DNA of 19,211 nt, taken from NCBI GenBank assembly GCA_002491065.1, contig DKVF01000047.1:233-19443 (forward strand), in the 5' to 3' direction. The notes under the pieces were generated by a model. It was not told the origin of the DNA. It searched no databases and worked only from the letters and a program-made list of their open reading frames with translations. The position numbers were made by a program, and so were the translations under genes. This document shows positions 1-7,386 of this stretch, piece by piece; the first letter of the stretch is position 1, and each line of letters starts with the position of its first letter. Source of the stretch: Peptococcaceae bacterium UBA7185 (lineage in GTDB: Bacteria > Bacillota > Peptococcia > Peptococcales > Peptococcaceae).

Positions 1-135
1 TTACAGAGATTTTTTCACACAGCCAAAGAATTGGAGAACAGCGTTTCCTATATCGACTGGAAGCAAAATTTCTATGACGAAGTACTTTCTGGAAAACGTC
101 CGTATATCAGCAATCTAATTCCGGTGGAAGAATAA
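1..135 (+). CDS. 3' end of an unidentified gene (partial)
   Basis: Frame 1 is open from the first base to a TAA at 133-135, giving 44 C-terminal residues that end in YISNLIPVEE. The fragment is rich in aromatic and charged residues (for example SVSYIDWKQNFYDEV), as expected of a folded soluble domain, and has no membrane segment. I do not recognise the family, and the fragment is too short to assign a function. No clear intrinsic terminator follows it. Confidence 0.55.
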   Translation, partial: LQRFFHTAKELENSVSYIDWKQNFYDEVLSGKRPYISNLIPVEE

Positions 136-351
136 AGCTGGTTTTATGGAAACATTTTGGAACAGACTCCTATCAGTTGCATTGCTTTATCAACGGGTTG
201 GAACTGCTGCAAGCCGCAAAAACAATTTCAGGCAACGGTACTGCTTTCCTGCGCCGAAAAATCACAAACAGAACTGCCCTAGAAGATTTCTGCATCACTT
301 TCACAACGCAGTAAAAAATTCTCCAAAGGCAGTTCTCTTTTCATTTCTCTT

Positions 352-1233
352 TTATTCCTCCCCCATCTCAAAGCGCAGTATATATTCATCTTCTGCACCA
401 ACCCCGTCTGTGTTCTCTGTAATCGCAAGAGGTGACATATCGTCCACAATACTCACTCTTGCATTCCAGCTGCCGTCGGAAGCTGAGAGATAAATTTTCC
501 AACGGGCATGGGGCAATCCATCCTTATAATTAGCACCAGCATCCATATCAGCATGCAATACCATAATGACCGCGTCAGGTTCACAAACGTAAACAGGCCT
601 TTCCCGACTGTCCCCCATATCATCAGTCCATGTCTCCGTGCGCACTTCCTGAACATCGGTAATTCCCAGTCGCAGGTTTTCATACTCAAAAATCTGCATA
701 GCCGCCTTTCTGTCTTCCTGTATAGATTGGTCCGCAAGATACTCCAGTTTTACATAGCCATCCTCATGGCTCACGGCAAATTTGGCGTTCCTGCCGCTTT
801 GCAGAAAACAATCCTGTCCCTGCTGTGATGCAGCAGAAGAATATCTGTACACAGTATAGCTGGGAATGGCACACAAATCATAGCCCAGCCTTTGCGGTGC
901 GCCGTACACACTGCACACTACCTTATCGCCTTTCGTAAAGACAAAGCTACGCTGTTCCTCACTGACACCTGCCTGAATGGCATCACCCTTTAGGTGCATC
1001 ACGCTTTCCATCTCTTCCCGCGATGTATAAGGGTCAAAACTGTACACCACATCCCACTTGAACGGCACTGCCTCCTCCAACGTCACTGTGCCCTCCGGCA
1101 AGCTCTGCAGCGCAGTCCGCAACTGATGATTGTGCCAGGCCACCAACGGATTGCCCAATAGCACCGCAAAAGCCATCACCAAAACACAGCAGAAAACAAT
1201 CACGCCCAACAAAAACGGCAATTTTTTCTTCAT
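352..1233 (-). CDS. Membrane-anchored extracytoplasmic protein of unknown function
   Basis: This 293-residue protein has a basic N-terminus (MKKK) and one hydrophobic segment at about residues 5-27, followed by a long polar region. It is probably held in the membrane by an uncleaved signal anchor with the bulk outside the cell. The segment after the anchor (LEEAVPFKWDVVYSFDPYTS, about 52-71) resembles one I have seen in uncharacterised Clostridial envelope proteins; that is recollection, not a search. No catalytic motif is visible. The ATG at 1233 is preceded by GAGGAGGG at 6-8 bases, so the start is well supported. It is transcribed away from the lipoprotein gene at 1439 and shares a 205-base divergent intergenic region with it. 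The function is unknown. Confidence 0.8.
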   Translation of the reverse strand: MKKKLPFLLGVIVFCCVLVMAFAVLLGNPLVAWHNHQLRTALQSLPEGTVTLEEAVPFKWDVVYSFDPYTSREEMESVMHLKGDAIQAGVSEEQRSFVFTKGDKVVCSVYGAPQRLGYDLCAIPSYTVYRYSSAASQQGQDCFLQSGRNAKFAVSHEDGYVKLEYLADQSIQEDRKAAMQIFEYENLRLGITDVQEVRTETWTDDMGDSRERPVYVCEPDAVIMVLHADMDAGANYKDGLPHARWKIYLSASDGSWNARVSIVDDMSPLAITENTDGVGAEDEYILRFEMGEE

Positions 1234-1267
1234 GCAATTCCCTCCTCACTGCTATCTTCTATACTAA

Positions 1268-1296
1268 ATTTTATCACTGCAAAACAAAATCCGCAA
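1268..1296 (-). promoter_or_regulatory. Candidate promoter of the membrane-anchored protein gene
   Basis: Read on the minus strand, TTGCGG (1296-1291) and TAAAAT (1273-1268) are separated by 17 bases. They lie 35 bases upstream of the ATG at 1233. The -10 matches consensus at five of six positions; the -35 is weak. Confidence 0.3.
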
Positions 1297-1375
1297 TCAA
1301 AAAGCAAAACCACCTAATCTCCACAATATCTTTATACTTTTTTTATTAAAATAAATTCTCTTCCACGCAGATTTC

Positions 1376-1384
1376 TGTTATAAT
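1376..1384 (+). promoter_or_regulatory. Extended -10 promoter for the lipoprotein gene
   Basis: A perfect TATAAT at 1379-1384 is preceded by TG at 1376-1377, forming an extended -10. No good -35 lies at 16-18 bases upstream, which an extended -10 can tolerate. The predicted leader before the ATG at 1439 is about 50 bases. Confidence 0.5.
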
Positions 1385-1438
1385 ATAAAAAGAATTTTTT
1401 TGCTGTGATGTTTCGGCACACAGAAAGGGAGTCATTGT

Positions 1439-2149
1439 ATGAAACGGATTATCAGTTTATCTTTAATATGTACGTTACTGTTGATGGGCTGTGGCAACGC
1501 ACAAAAACACTCGGCGCAAACACCGGAAGAAACCATCAACGCAGCTTTCACTGCATTAAAAGAACTAGATATGACTACCTTTAACACATACACCAACAAC
1601 AAATCAGAAGGTTGTCACCTATTCAGCGATTTATCCCGCCGTCCTTCTGACAACGCTTATTATTCTCTGGCCGAAGCAGTTGTAGAAGATCTCTCCTGGG
1701 AGATTCATGAAGTCCAAATAGAAGGAGATACTGCCACAGCCAATGTCACTATCCACAATAAAGATTTTTCCAATACTATGGGAATTTTTGTGACGGACTT
1801 AATTACAAAAATCAGCGATAATATTGATGAAAACAAAAGCTTGAAAAGCCTAATTCATGACAGCACCAAAGAAGCCATCAGAAGTCCGGAAGTCCTGCTC
1901 CCCTATCTGCAAAACTGTGAAGACAGTTTCGCGGTGGAAGTATCTATCGTCTTGAAAAAAACGGACGATACTTGGAAAATCCAGCTAAACGATTCCCTCT
2001 GTAATAACCTGACCGGAAATCTGGGCAGTGATAATTTTTCAAAAGATGTAGCAGAAAAGATTTCCGCTGCGGAAGAATTGCTGACCCGAAATATAGAACG
2101 TTGGAGTATCACTTTTGAGAAAAATATAAATCAACAAGTAAATGAATAA
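1439..2149 (+). CDS. Predicted lipoprotein of unknown function
   Basis: The 236-residue product begins with a classical lipoprotein signal peptide: KR at residues 2-3, a hydrophobic stretch at about 4-16, and a lipobox LLMGC with the lipidated cysteine at residue 18. After cleavage it should be anchored to the outer face of the membrane. The mature part starts QTPEETINAAFTALKELD, which together with the later alternating strands suggests an NTF2-like fold as in the DUF4878/DUF5105 type of Firmicute lipoproteins. That assignment is by general pattern only. AAAGGGAG lies about 8 bases before the ATG. It diverges from the membrane-anchored gene at 1233. I see no strong terminator in the 160 bases after it. 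Confidence 0.8.
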   Translation: MKRIISLSLICTLLLMGCGNAQKHSAQTPEETINAAFTALKELDMTTFNTYTNNKSEGCHLFSDLSRRPSDNAYYSLAEAVVEDLSWEIHEVQIEGDTATANVTIHNKDFSNTMGIFVTDLITKISDNIDENKSLKSLIHDSTKEAIRSPEVLLPYLQNCEDSFAVEVSIVLKKTDDTWKIQLNDSLCNNLTGNLGSDNFSKDVAEKISAAEELLTRNIERWSITFEKNINQQVNE

Positions 2150-2309
2150 TCCCTCAAAGCACACCTATCGGCAAAGTCAGTTCCCTAGAACCTTAAAAGC
2201 CTGATTTTTTGTGTAAAATATTTTATCTAAAATAATAAAAAAACAGACTGCCCTTTCTCTTCCCACGGTCGCGTTGAACTGCGCAGAAAGATAAAAAGCA
2301 GCCTCATTT

Positions 2310-2678
2310 TTACTTCATTGGCACAATTTCCAGCCAGTACCCATCGGGGTCATTGATAAAATAGATGCCCATAGCCTTATTTTCAAAACAAATACATCCC
2401 ATTTCCTGATGTTTGGCGTGGGCAGCAGCAAAATCTTCTACCTGAAATGCCAAATGCACCTCGTTGTCCCCTAAATTGTATGGACGCTCCCAATCGCGCA
2501 GCCAGGTCAATTCCAGTTTAAAATCGGTTTTCCCGTCACCCAAAAACACGATGATAAAGCTGCCGTCCTCCGCCTCCTTGCGGCATACTTCCTCCAATCC
2601 CAGCGCCTCTTTATAAAAAGCCAGAGATTTGTCCAGATCCAATACATTGTAATTATAATGCGCAAAAGTAAATTGCAT
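2310..2678 (-). CDS. gloA: Glyoxalase I-like VOC-family metalloenzyme
   Basis: This 122-residue protein is a single glyoxalase/VOC domain with paired beta-alpha-beta-beta-beta units. The expected metal ligands are present: His7 in the first strand (FAHYNYNV), Glu56 (FKLELTW), His75 (NEVHLAF) and Glu117 (GYWLEIVP). This is the H-E-H-E set of bacterial lactoylglutathione lyase (GloA), which isomerises the methylglyoxal-glutathione hemithioacetal. Whether glutathione is the thiol in this organism is unclear, and VOC proteins of similar size also include resistance proteins and epimerases. AGGAGG lies 8 bases before the ATG. It is the last gene of a minus-strand operon, 25 bases after the second SdpI-like gene, so it may have a stress role in that unit. 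Confidence 0.85.
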   Translation of the reverse strand: MQFTFAHYNYNVLDLDKSLAFYKEALGLEEVCRKEAEDGSFIIVFLGDGKTDFKLELTWLRDWERPYNLGDNEVHLAFQVEDFAAAHAKHQEMGCICFENKAMGIYFINDPDGYWLEIVPMK

Positions 2679-2703
2679 CTTTATACCTCCTAAACATGAT
2701 TAT

Positions 2704-3150
2704 TTATTGTTCACGGCGATTGCCCTCCCGGTCAAATCTTTTGTCAATAGCACCCTCCACAACCAAAATTGGAGAAAGGAACAGAACAATCTGTACAGCA
2801 AACAAAATACCTAAGGTCCATGCATATCGTTGAAAGAGGAACATAATACCCTCTGACAGTACCAGCATAGGCATACTCCAACGCATACATAGTTTACCGT
2901 AATATGTGTTGGCAAATTCCCATGTTTCCTGACTTCGCATGGAACCGCCCGTTTTGTACCCCAAATTCCAAAAATACGCTTTCGTATTATCCCCTGGTTT
3001 TTCCCGCAATACGGTAGCACTGGAAACTAATTTTCCGGTTACAAACATTAGAATCGGTAACACCAGCAGCAAAGAAAAATCATTATCCAATAGAAGAGAT
3101 ATCACCGTCACAACAACCCCTACTATCGTAAATATCACATTTTGTTTCAT
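2704..3150 (-). CDS. SdpI-family short membrane protein (copy 2)
   Basis: The 148-residue product has four likely membrane segments (about 5-21, 25-45, 92-108, 111-132). Between segments 2 and 3 lies the family signature NLGYKTGGSMRSQETWEFAN (62-81), matching the N..GYRT..S..S...W..AN pattern of SdpI (PF13630). SdpI of Bacillus subtilis is a membrane immunity protein against the SdpC toxin and also signals to its repressor. Copies with only the signature half, like this one, have no established function. The gene follows its paralogue at 3168 by 17 bases; both share the signature and the C-terminal tail FD..GNRR, so the pair arose by tandem duplication. An AAAGGAAA site precedes the ATG. The family call is firm; an immunity role is inference. 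Confidence 0.8.
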   Translation of the reverse strand: MKQNVIFTIVGVVVTVISLLLDNDFSLLLVLPILMFVTGKLVSSATVLREKPGDNTKAYFWNLGYKTGGSMRSQETWEFANTYYGKLCMRWSMPMLVLSEGIMFLFQRYAWTLGILFAVQIVLFLSPILVVEGAIDKRFDREGNRREQ

Positions 3151-3167
3151 GGGATTTTTCCTTTCTA

Positions 3168-3533
3168 TTATGAACGGCGGTTGCCGTTTTGATCAAATTC
3201 CTGTTTGAGTGCCTGCTCGGTAAGCCAAATAGTGATGAACATGGGGAGCAACTGCCCCAAGGTGATCACAGTGATGGCTGTTTCAGAGACATCCAACAGA
3301 AAAAAGACGGCCAACGATACGGCCAGTATGGGTATGCTCCACTTCATCCACAACCTGCCGCAATGGCGGTTGGCAAATTCCCATGTCTGCTGACTGCGCA
3401 TAGAAGCTTTTGTGCGATAACCAAAAAAATGATTGGGCTTGCCGACGGTGTTGCCGGGGGCAGCAAGCAGCCAGCCAAACAGTAGCATAATAGCCGGTAT
3501 CAAAACAATGGTAAACAGACCTACATAAAGCAT
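3168..3533 (-). CDS. SdpI-family short membrane protein (copy 1)
   Basis: With the ATG at 3533 the product is 121 residues. It has membrane segments at about 3-24, 65-81 and 84-105 and the SdpI signature FFGYRTKASMRSQQTWEFAN at 36-55. It parallels the next gene downstream through the signature, the KWSIPIL segment and the tail FDQNGNRRS. The start is ambiguous. AAGGAG directly abuts a TTG at 3545, too close for initiation there, while the ATG is 12 bases away, rather far. However, the TTG reading gives MKQ, matching the MKQ start of the paralogue. The gene begins about 26-38 bases after the ABC ATPase stop. Cytoplasmic membrane location is expected; peptide-toxin immunity or regulation is possible but unproven. 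Confidence 0.75.
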   Translation of the reverse strand: MLYVGLFTIVLIPAIMLLFGWLLAAPGNTVGKPNHFFGYRTKASMRSQQTWEFANRHCGRLWMKWSIPILAVSLAVFFLLDVSETAITVITLGQLLPMFITIWLTEQALKQEFDQNGNRRS

Positions 3534-3571
3534 GGTTTGTTTCAACTCCTTCGCAGAATGCGTTCTGTACG

Positions 3572-4294
3572 TTACAGCAAGAGGCGCAGAATATCCTGCT
3601 TACACTGCACCAGCACAGGCTGCTCCAAATGTCGGGGATAGGTTTCTGTCACAGGAAAAGCAACTGGTGTTTCTCCTTTTTTCAGCACCAGAATTCGCTT
3701 TGCAAGAAGCAAGGCTTCATCCACATTATGGGTCACAAAAATAACGGCAGTGTTAGTCTGCTGCTGAATTTCAATCACTTTTTGCTGCAGCGCCATACGG
3801 GTGAAATAGTCCAAGGCAGCAAAGGGCTCATCCATCAGTAATAAATCAGGGGCATACACCAACGCGCGGGCGATTGCTACCCGATGCGCCATCCCACCGG
3901 ACAACGATGCAGGCTTCATATGCAGTGTGCTGTGCTCCAATCCCACCATATCCAAAAAAGGTAACACATCAGCCTCCTGCCAGCGACTGCGTGACAGCAT
4001 GATATTCTCCGCCACAGTTAACCACGGCAGCAAACGGCTCTCCTGAAACACCATGCCCACCTTGGGTTGATATTTTTTCCCCATCCTAAAAGAAATCTCA
4101 CCGATATCAGGCTTTTCCAAATCAGACAGCAGCCGCAATAAAGTTGTCTTGCCGCATCCGCTGCGACCCACCAACACCGTGATTCCCTCCAAAGGCAGCT
4201 CCAAAGTTAAATCAGAAAAAATCTCCTGTGAGCCATGCGCACTGGCATATGTTTTTGTCACGTTTTTCAATTGACAAATCGCAACAGCCTCCAT
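3572..4294 (-). CDS. ABC transporter ATPase, NitT/TauT (SsuB/TauB) type, without a visible permease
   Basis: This 240-residue protein is a complete ABC nucleotide-binding subunit: Walker A GRSGCGKT (43-50), Q-loop Gln84 in VFQESRLLPW, signature LSGGM (131-135), Walker B LLLMDE ending in Glu156, D-loop ALD, and H-loop His189 in VTHN. The Q-loop context and overall length are typical of the nitrate/sulfonate/taurine import family. That family normally pairs with an inner-membrane permease and a periplasmic-type binding protein, but none is encoded next to it. The downstream partners are small SdpI-like membrane proteins. An AAGGGGG site lies 9 bases before the ATG. It is first in the four-gene minus operon and diverges from glf. 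It may serve a permease elsewhere or power something with the SdpI-like proteins; the sequence does not decide. Confidence 0.9.
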   Translation of the reverse strand: MEAVAICQLKNVTKTYASAHGSQEIFSDLTLELPLEGITVLVGRSGCGKTTLLRLLSDLEKPDIGEISFRMGKKYQPKVGMVFQESRLLPWLTVAENIMLSRSRWQEADVLPFLDMVGLEHSTLHMKPASLSGGMAHRVAIARALVYAPDLLLMDEPFAALDYFTRMALQQKVIEIQQQTNTAVIFVTHNVDEALLLAKRILVLKKGETPVAFPVTETYPRHLEQPVLVQCKQDILRLLL

Positions 4295-4323
4295 AGACGT
4301 CTACCCCCTTTTCCACTGTTTTT

Positions 4324-4353
4324 ATCTTATCATAAAAATACGGTCTGTGGCAA
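4324..4353 (-). promoter_or_regulatory. Candidate promoter of the ABC/SdpI/VOC operon
   Basis: On the minus strand TTGCCA (4353-4348) and TAAGAT (4329-4324) are 18 bases apart, upstream of the ATPase ATG at 4294. The -35 overlaps an inverted repeat, TCTGTG at 4344-4349 and CACAGA at 4360-4365, which could be an operator. Confidence 0.3.
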
Positions 4354-4428
4354 TGCATTCACAGAAGTTGAATTTTTGTATTCCTCATATTTTCTAAAAT
4401 GAATCTACATTTTTCCGTTCCTGATTTA

Positions 4429-4458
4429 ATGACAATAGAGCTCTTCTTGTGCTATAAT
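4429..4458 (+). promoter_or_regulatory. Promoter of the glf-glycosyltransferase operon
   Basis: ATGACA (4429-4434) and a perfect TATAAT (4453-4458) are separated by 18 bases. TG at 4450-4451 gives an extended -10. The transcript would start about 25 bases before the glf ATG at 4490. Confidence 0.6.
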
Positions 4459-4489
4459 ATTTGTATCTATGCTAGAAGGAGGCTTCTTA

Positions 4490-5638
4490 ATGTACGACAG
4501 TATTATTGTAGGCTGCGGCTTTGCCGGAGCGGTCGTTGCCCGTGAATTGGCGGAGCGCGGCAATCAAAATGTATGTATCATCGAAAAACGCAAGCACATC
4601 GGCGGCAACTGCTACGATTTATATGACAACGAAGGAATTCTAATTCACCAATATGGCCCGCATATTTTTCACACCAGCAAAAAAAATGTATATGACTATC
4701 TCTCTCGGTTTACCCAATGGTATCCCTACAAGCACGAGGTTGTAGCCAATATTCGCGGCGAATATGTACCTGTTCCATTTAATCTGAATACATTGAAAAT
4801 GGTCTACGGGGAAGAAAAATCTGCAAAATTGCGGGAAAAATTAATCTCCACCTATGGACTAGGCAGTCGCGTGCCTATCTTAAAATTAAAAGAAAACGCT
4901 GACAAGGATATTCAAGCCATTGCTGACTATGTGTATGAAAATATTTTCCTGCACTATACGTTGAAGCAATGGGGACAAACACCGGAAGAAATCGACCCCA
5001 GTGTGACAGCACGGGTACCAGTACTTATCTCCGAGGACAACGGCTATTTCCAGGACACCTATCAGGGCATGCCGCTGGAAGGGTTTACGCCGCTTTTTGA
5101 AAAACTATTGGATTATCCCAATATTACACTCATGTTGGACACCGACGCCAATGAGCTGCTCACTTTGGAAAACGGTCAGATTTATTTTCAGGGAGAACCA
5201 TTCAACGGACAAGTTGTTTTCACCGGACCTATTGACGAATTTTTCTCCTGCTGCTATGGACAGCTGCCTTACCGTTCTTTGAATTTTGTGTTTGAGCATT
5301 ATGAAAAAAGTGATTACCAGCCCAAAGCCGTGGTAAACTATACTGTCAGCGAAGACTACACCCGCATTACCGAATTCAAAAAACTGACAGGACAGAAAAT
5401 GCCTGAGCACACCACCATTATGAAAGAATATCCGATACCTTACAGCGGCAAGTCAGGTGAGATTCCTTATTATTCCATCATCAATGACGAAAATCTGGCA
5501 CTGTACGCAAAATATTGTCAGCTGCTGGAGGGCTATCCCAATTTTCATTTATTAGGACGGCTGGCAGAATATAAATATTATAATATCGATGCCATTGTAG
5601 ACAAAGCACTCACATTGGCAGACACTCTATTAGGTTGA
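4490..5638 (+). CDS. glf: UDP-galactopyranose mutase
   Basis: Glf is a flavoenzyme that interconverts UDP-galactopyranose and UDP-galactofuranose in the cytoplasm, the donor step for galactofuranose in surface glycans. The 382-residue length is normal for the family. The N-terminus has the FAD-binding GCGFAG dinucleotide fold (8-13) and EKRKHIGGNCYD (32-43); family motifs include GPHIFHTS (56-63), YTLKQWG with Trp161, Arg175 in TARVPV, TRITEFK (291-297), YYSIIND (327-333) and LLGRLAEYKYYNID near the end. The start is chosen at 4490 because AAGGAGG sits 7 bases before it. An in-frame ATG at 4469 lies upstream of that site and would add seven residues containing it. The glycosyltransferase gene starts 13 bases after the stop, so the two form an operon. 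Confidence 0.95.
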   Translation: MYDSIIVGCGFAGAVVARELAERGNQNVCIIEKRKHIGGNCYDLYDNEGILIHQYGPHIFHTSKKNVYDYLSRFTQWYPYKHEVVANIRGEYVPVPFNLNTLKMVYGEEKSAKLREKLISTYGLGSRVPILKLKENADKDIQAIADYVYENIFLHYTLKQWGQTPEEIDPSVTARVPVLISEDNGYFQDTYQGMPLEGFTPLFEKLLDYPNITLMLDTDANELLTLENGQIYFQGEPFNGQVVFTGPIDEFFSCCYGQLPYRSLNFVFEHYEKSDYQPKAVVNYTVSEDYTRITEFKKLTGQKMPEHTTIMKEYPIPYSGKSGEIPYYSIINDENLALYAKYCQLLEGYPNFHLLGRLAEYKYYNIDAIVDKALTLADTLLG

Positions 5639-5651
5639 GCAGGAGGCTGTT

Positions 5652-6677
5652 ATGAAGGTTTTATCCATTGCAATTCCCTCTTACAATTCAGAAAACTACA
5701 TGGCAAACTGTATCGAATCGCTGTTAATCGGCGGCGATGATGTAGAAATTTTAATCGTCAACGACGGCTCCAAAGATAACACGGGCCGCATTGCAGATGA
5801 ATACGCAGCCAAATATCCCAATATCATCCGCGCCATTCATCAGGAAAACGGCGGACATGGCGAGGCGGTAAATGCCGGTCTGCGCAATGCCACCGGCGCG
5901 TATTTTAAAGTAGTAGACAGCGACGACTGGGTAGACCCAAAGGCTTACAAAGAAATTTTAACTTTATTGAAACAAATGCTGACTGAGCATCGCCAGTTGG
6001 ACATGCTCATCTCCAACTTTGTTTACGATAAGCAAGGGGCATCCTTCAAAAAGGTAATGAACTATCGCTCGGTGCTGCCACAAAATGAAATTTTCACCTG
6101 GGAGCAAATCGGACATTTCAAAAAGGGGCAATATATTCTGATGCATTCAGTAATCTATCGCACCCAAATGCTGCGGGATTGCGAACTGGAATTGCCGAAG
6201 CACACATTCTATGTAGACAACATTTTTGTCTATCAACCGTTGCCGGCAGTAAAAACTATTTACTATCTTGATGTAGATTTCTATCACTATTTTATCGGCC
6301 GAGACGATCAGTCTGTGAATGAAAAAGTGATGATTAAACGTGTTGACCAGCAGCTGCGGGTAAACAAATTGATGATTGATTATTATGATCTCTCTGATAA
6401 AGCTATGGTGCCAAGCAAAAAATTGCGCCAGTATATGTATAATTATTTGGAAATCATGATGACTATATCCTCCATCATGCTCATTCGCTCCCATGATGCC
6501 GATAATCTGGCTAAACGAGATGAACTCTGGGAATATCTGCAATTGAGCAATCCACGCATGTACAAAAAATTGCGCTATGGACTATTTGGACGCGTGATGA
6601 CACTGCAAAATCCTGCTGGTCGTAAGTTTGCTGAATTCTGCTACAAAATTGCACAGAAGACATTTGGCTTTAACTGA
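5652..6677 (+). CDS. Family 2 glycosyltransferase
   Basis: This 341-residue protein has a GT-A catalytic domain at its N-terminus: SIAIPSYNSENY (5-16), nucleotide-binding Asp38 in VNDGSKDNT, the ENGGHG acceptor-side motif (65-70) and the metal-binding DSDDW (89-93). The C-terminal 200 residues are helical, with only a mildly hydrophobic stretch near 271-283 and no convincing membrane segment. It should transfer a sugar from a nucleotide donor at the inner face of the membrane. Translational proximity to glf (13-base gap, AGGAGG 6 bases before the ATG) suggests it uses UDP-galactofuranose or builds the same glycan, but family 2 sequence alone does not reveal the donor or acceptor. The operon is only two genes long and ends at the terminator at 6707. 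Confidence 0.9.
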   Translation: MKVLSIAIPSYNSENYMANCIESLLIGGDDVEILIVNDGSKDNTGRIADEYAAKYPNIIRAIHQENGGHGEAVNAGLRNATGAYFKVVDSDDWVDPKAYKEILTLLKQMLTEHRQLDMLISNFVYDKQGASFKKVMNYRSVLPQNEIFTWEQIGHFKKGQYILMHSVIYRTQMLRDCELELPKHTFYVDNIFVYQPLPAVKTIYYLDVDFYHYFIGRDDQSVNEKVMIKRVDQQLRVNKLMIDYYDLSDKAMVPSKKLRQYMYNYLEIMMTISSIMLIRSHDADNLAKRDELWEYLQLSNPRMYKKLRYGLFGRVMTLQNPAGRKFAEFCYKIAQKTFGFN

Positions 6678-6706
6678 TAAAAGAACATTTTTTGATACAG
6701 CGGCAA

Positions 6707-6743
6707 AAAGGGTCGGAAGCTTCTGTTTCCGACCCTTTATAAT
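6707..6743. terminator. Bidirectional terminator between the glycosyltransferase and DUF2867 genes
   Basis: A perfect 12-bp stem (6707-6718 with 6727-6738, core GGGTCGGAA/TTCCGACCC) closes an 8-base loop. On the plus strand it is followed by ATAATTTT. On the minus strand CCC is followed directly by TTTTT, a better tail. It can serve both converging genes. Confidence 0.9.
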
Positions 6744-7153
6744 TTTGCACAATTATAATATTGCACTGCTGTTGGAATTGCAACTTTTTGTTTTATATCG
6801 TTCTGCAATGCAAGCACTTTTATAGACACAAAAAACTGTAAATGTTTATCATCTTTATAAATCATCATTTCATCAGCCATGACGCCATCATGTTCTCTTT
6901 GTTCTCTATGTTCTCCTGTACTTAACAAACTTTCTTCAGACATAAACCCTCCCTGCAGACCGAAAGGCTTTACCAACCAGTCACGCAGTTTTTTCACGAA
7001 AACCAGCTGTTTAGACCACATTTTGTACTGTAGCTCCATGGCTTTTAAATGTTTGACTGTTTCCAATTCAAACAAATACATATTCGCATAATCTGCCGCC
7101 ATAATTTTAGGAAAAATCAAATCGTTCTGTGTAAGTATTTGCATGGGATGCAT
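6737..7153 (-). CDS. DUF2867-like protein, C-terminally truncated (possible pseudogene)
   Basis: The reading frame resembles DUF2867 proteins: ADYANMYLFELE near the start, then LRDWLVKPFGLQGG in the middle, then DDKHLQFFVSIKVLAL and a final strand VAIPTAVQYYN. In the family this last strand is followed by roughly 20-25 more residues (G..Y...I.PFH..IV pattern). Here the frame stops at once with NCAKL, inside the stem of the neighbouring terminator. No ATG or GTG start (7162, 7153 or 7144) has a convincing ribosome site, although a good promoter lies upstream. The function of DUF2867 is not established. The missing tail and weak start suggest decay, but a functional short variant cannot be excluded. 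Confidence 0.6.
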   Translation of the reverse strand: MHPMQILTQNDLIFPKIMAADYANMYLFELETVKHLKAMELQYKMWSKQLVFVKKLRDWLVKPFGLQGGFMSEESLLSTGEHREQREHDGVMADEMMIYKDDKHLQFFVSIKVLALQNDIKQKVAIPTAVQYYNCAKL

Positions 7154-7226
7154 TTTATGCACTGGTGAAATTTTCTTCTGCCCTCTCCATTCTGAAAATA
7201 TGAAATTCGTTACGCTTTTCTATATT

Positions 7227-7255
7227 ATTATAGAAAAAACAAACAGACTATACAA
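7227..7255 (-). promoter_or_regulatory. Promoter upstream of the DUF2867-like gene
   Basis: On the minus strand TTGTAT (7255-7250) and a perfect TATAAT (7232-7227) are spaced 17 bases apart. The gene behind it lacks a clear ribosome site, so the promoter may now drive a damaged gene. Confidence 0.5.
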
Positions 7256-7326
7256 CTACGCCAGAAAGGCTGGATATCATATATTTTAATGACAGCATCA
7301 TCTCAAAAATCGTATCCGTATTATGA

Positions 7327-7355
7327 TTGCAAAAATTACTCATTTTCTGTACAAT
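7327..7355 (+). promoter_or_regulatory. Promoter of the CGGC protein gene
   Basis: TTGCAA (7327-7332) and TACAAT (7350-7355) are separated by 17 bases, with about 25 bases from the predicted start to the ATG at 7387. Confidence 0.5.
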
Positions 7356-7386
7356 AATTTTAAGAGAAAAAGGAGGTTGTTTATTT

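Noticed and set aside
270..336. 9-bp inverted repeat AGAACTGCC / GGCAGTTCT with a 49-base loop
   Set aside because: The loop is too long for an intrinsic terminator and no U-tract follows the arm closely; probably chance.
146..493. Plus-strand ORF of 115 codons
   Set aside because: It overlaps the 3' end of the minus-strand membrane-anchored gene, has no ribosome site and gives an unstructured basic product.
2245..2304. Possible terminator after the VOC gene on the minus strand
   Set aside because: The 8-bp stem needs two G-U pairs and has a loop of over 40 bases, although a T-run follows; not strong enough to annotate.
6147..6542. Minus-strand ORF of 131 codons inside the glycosyltransferase gene
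   Set aside because: It is rich in Ile and His as expected of a complement frame; no start signal.
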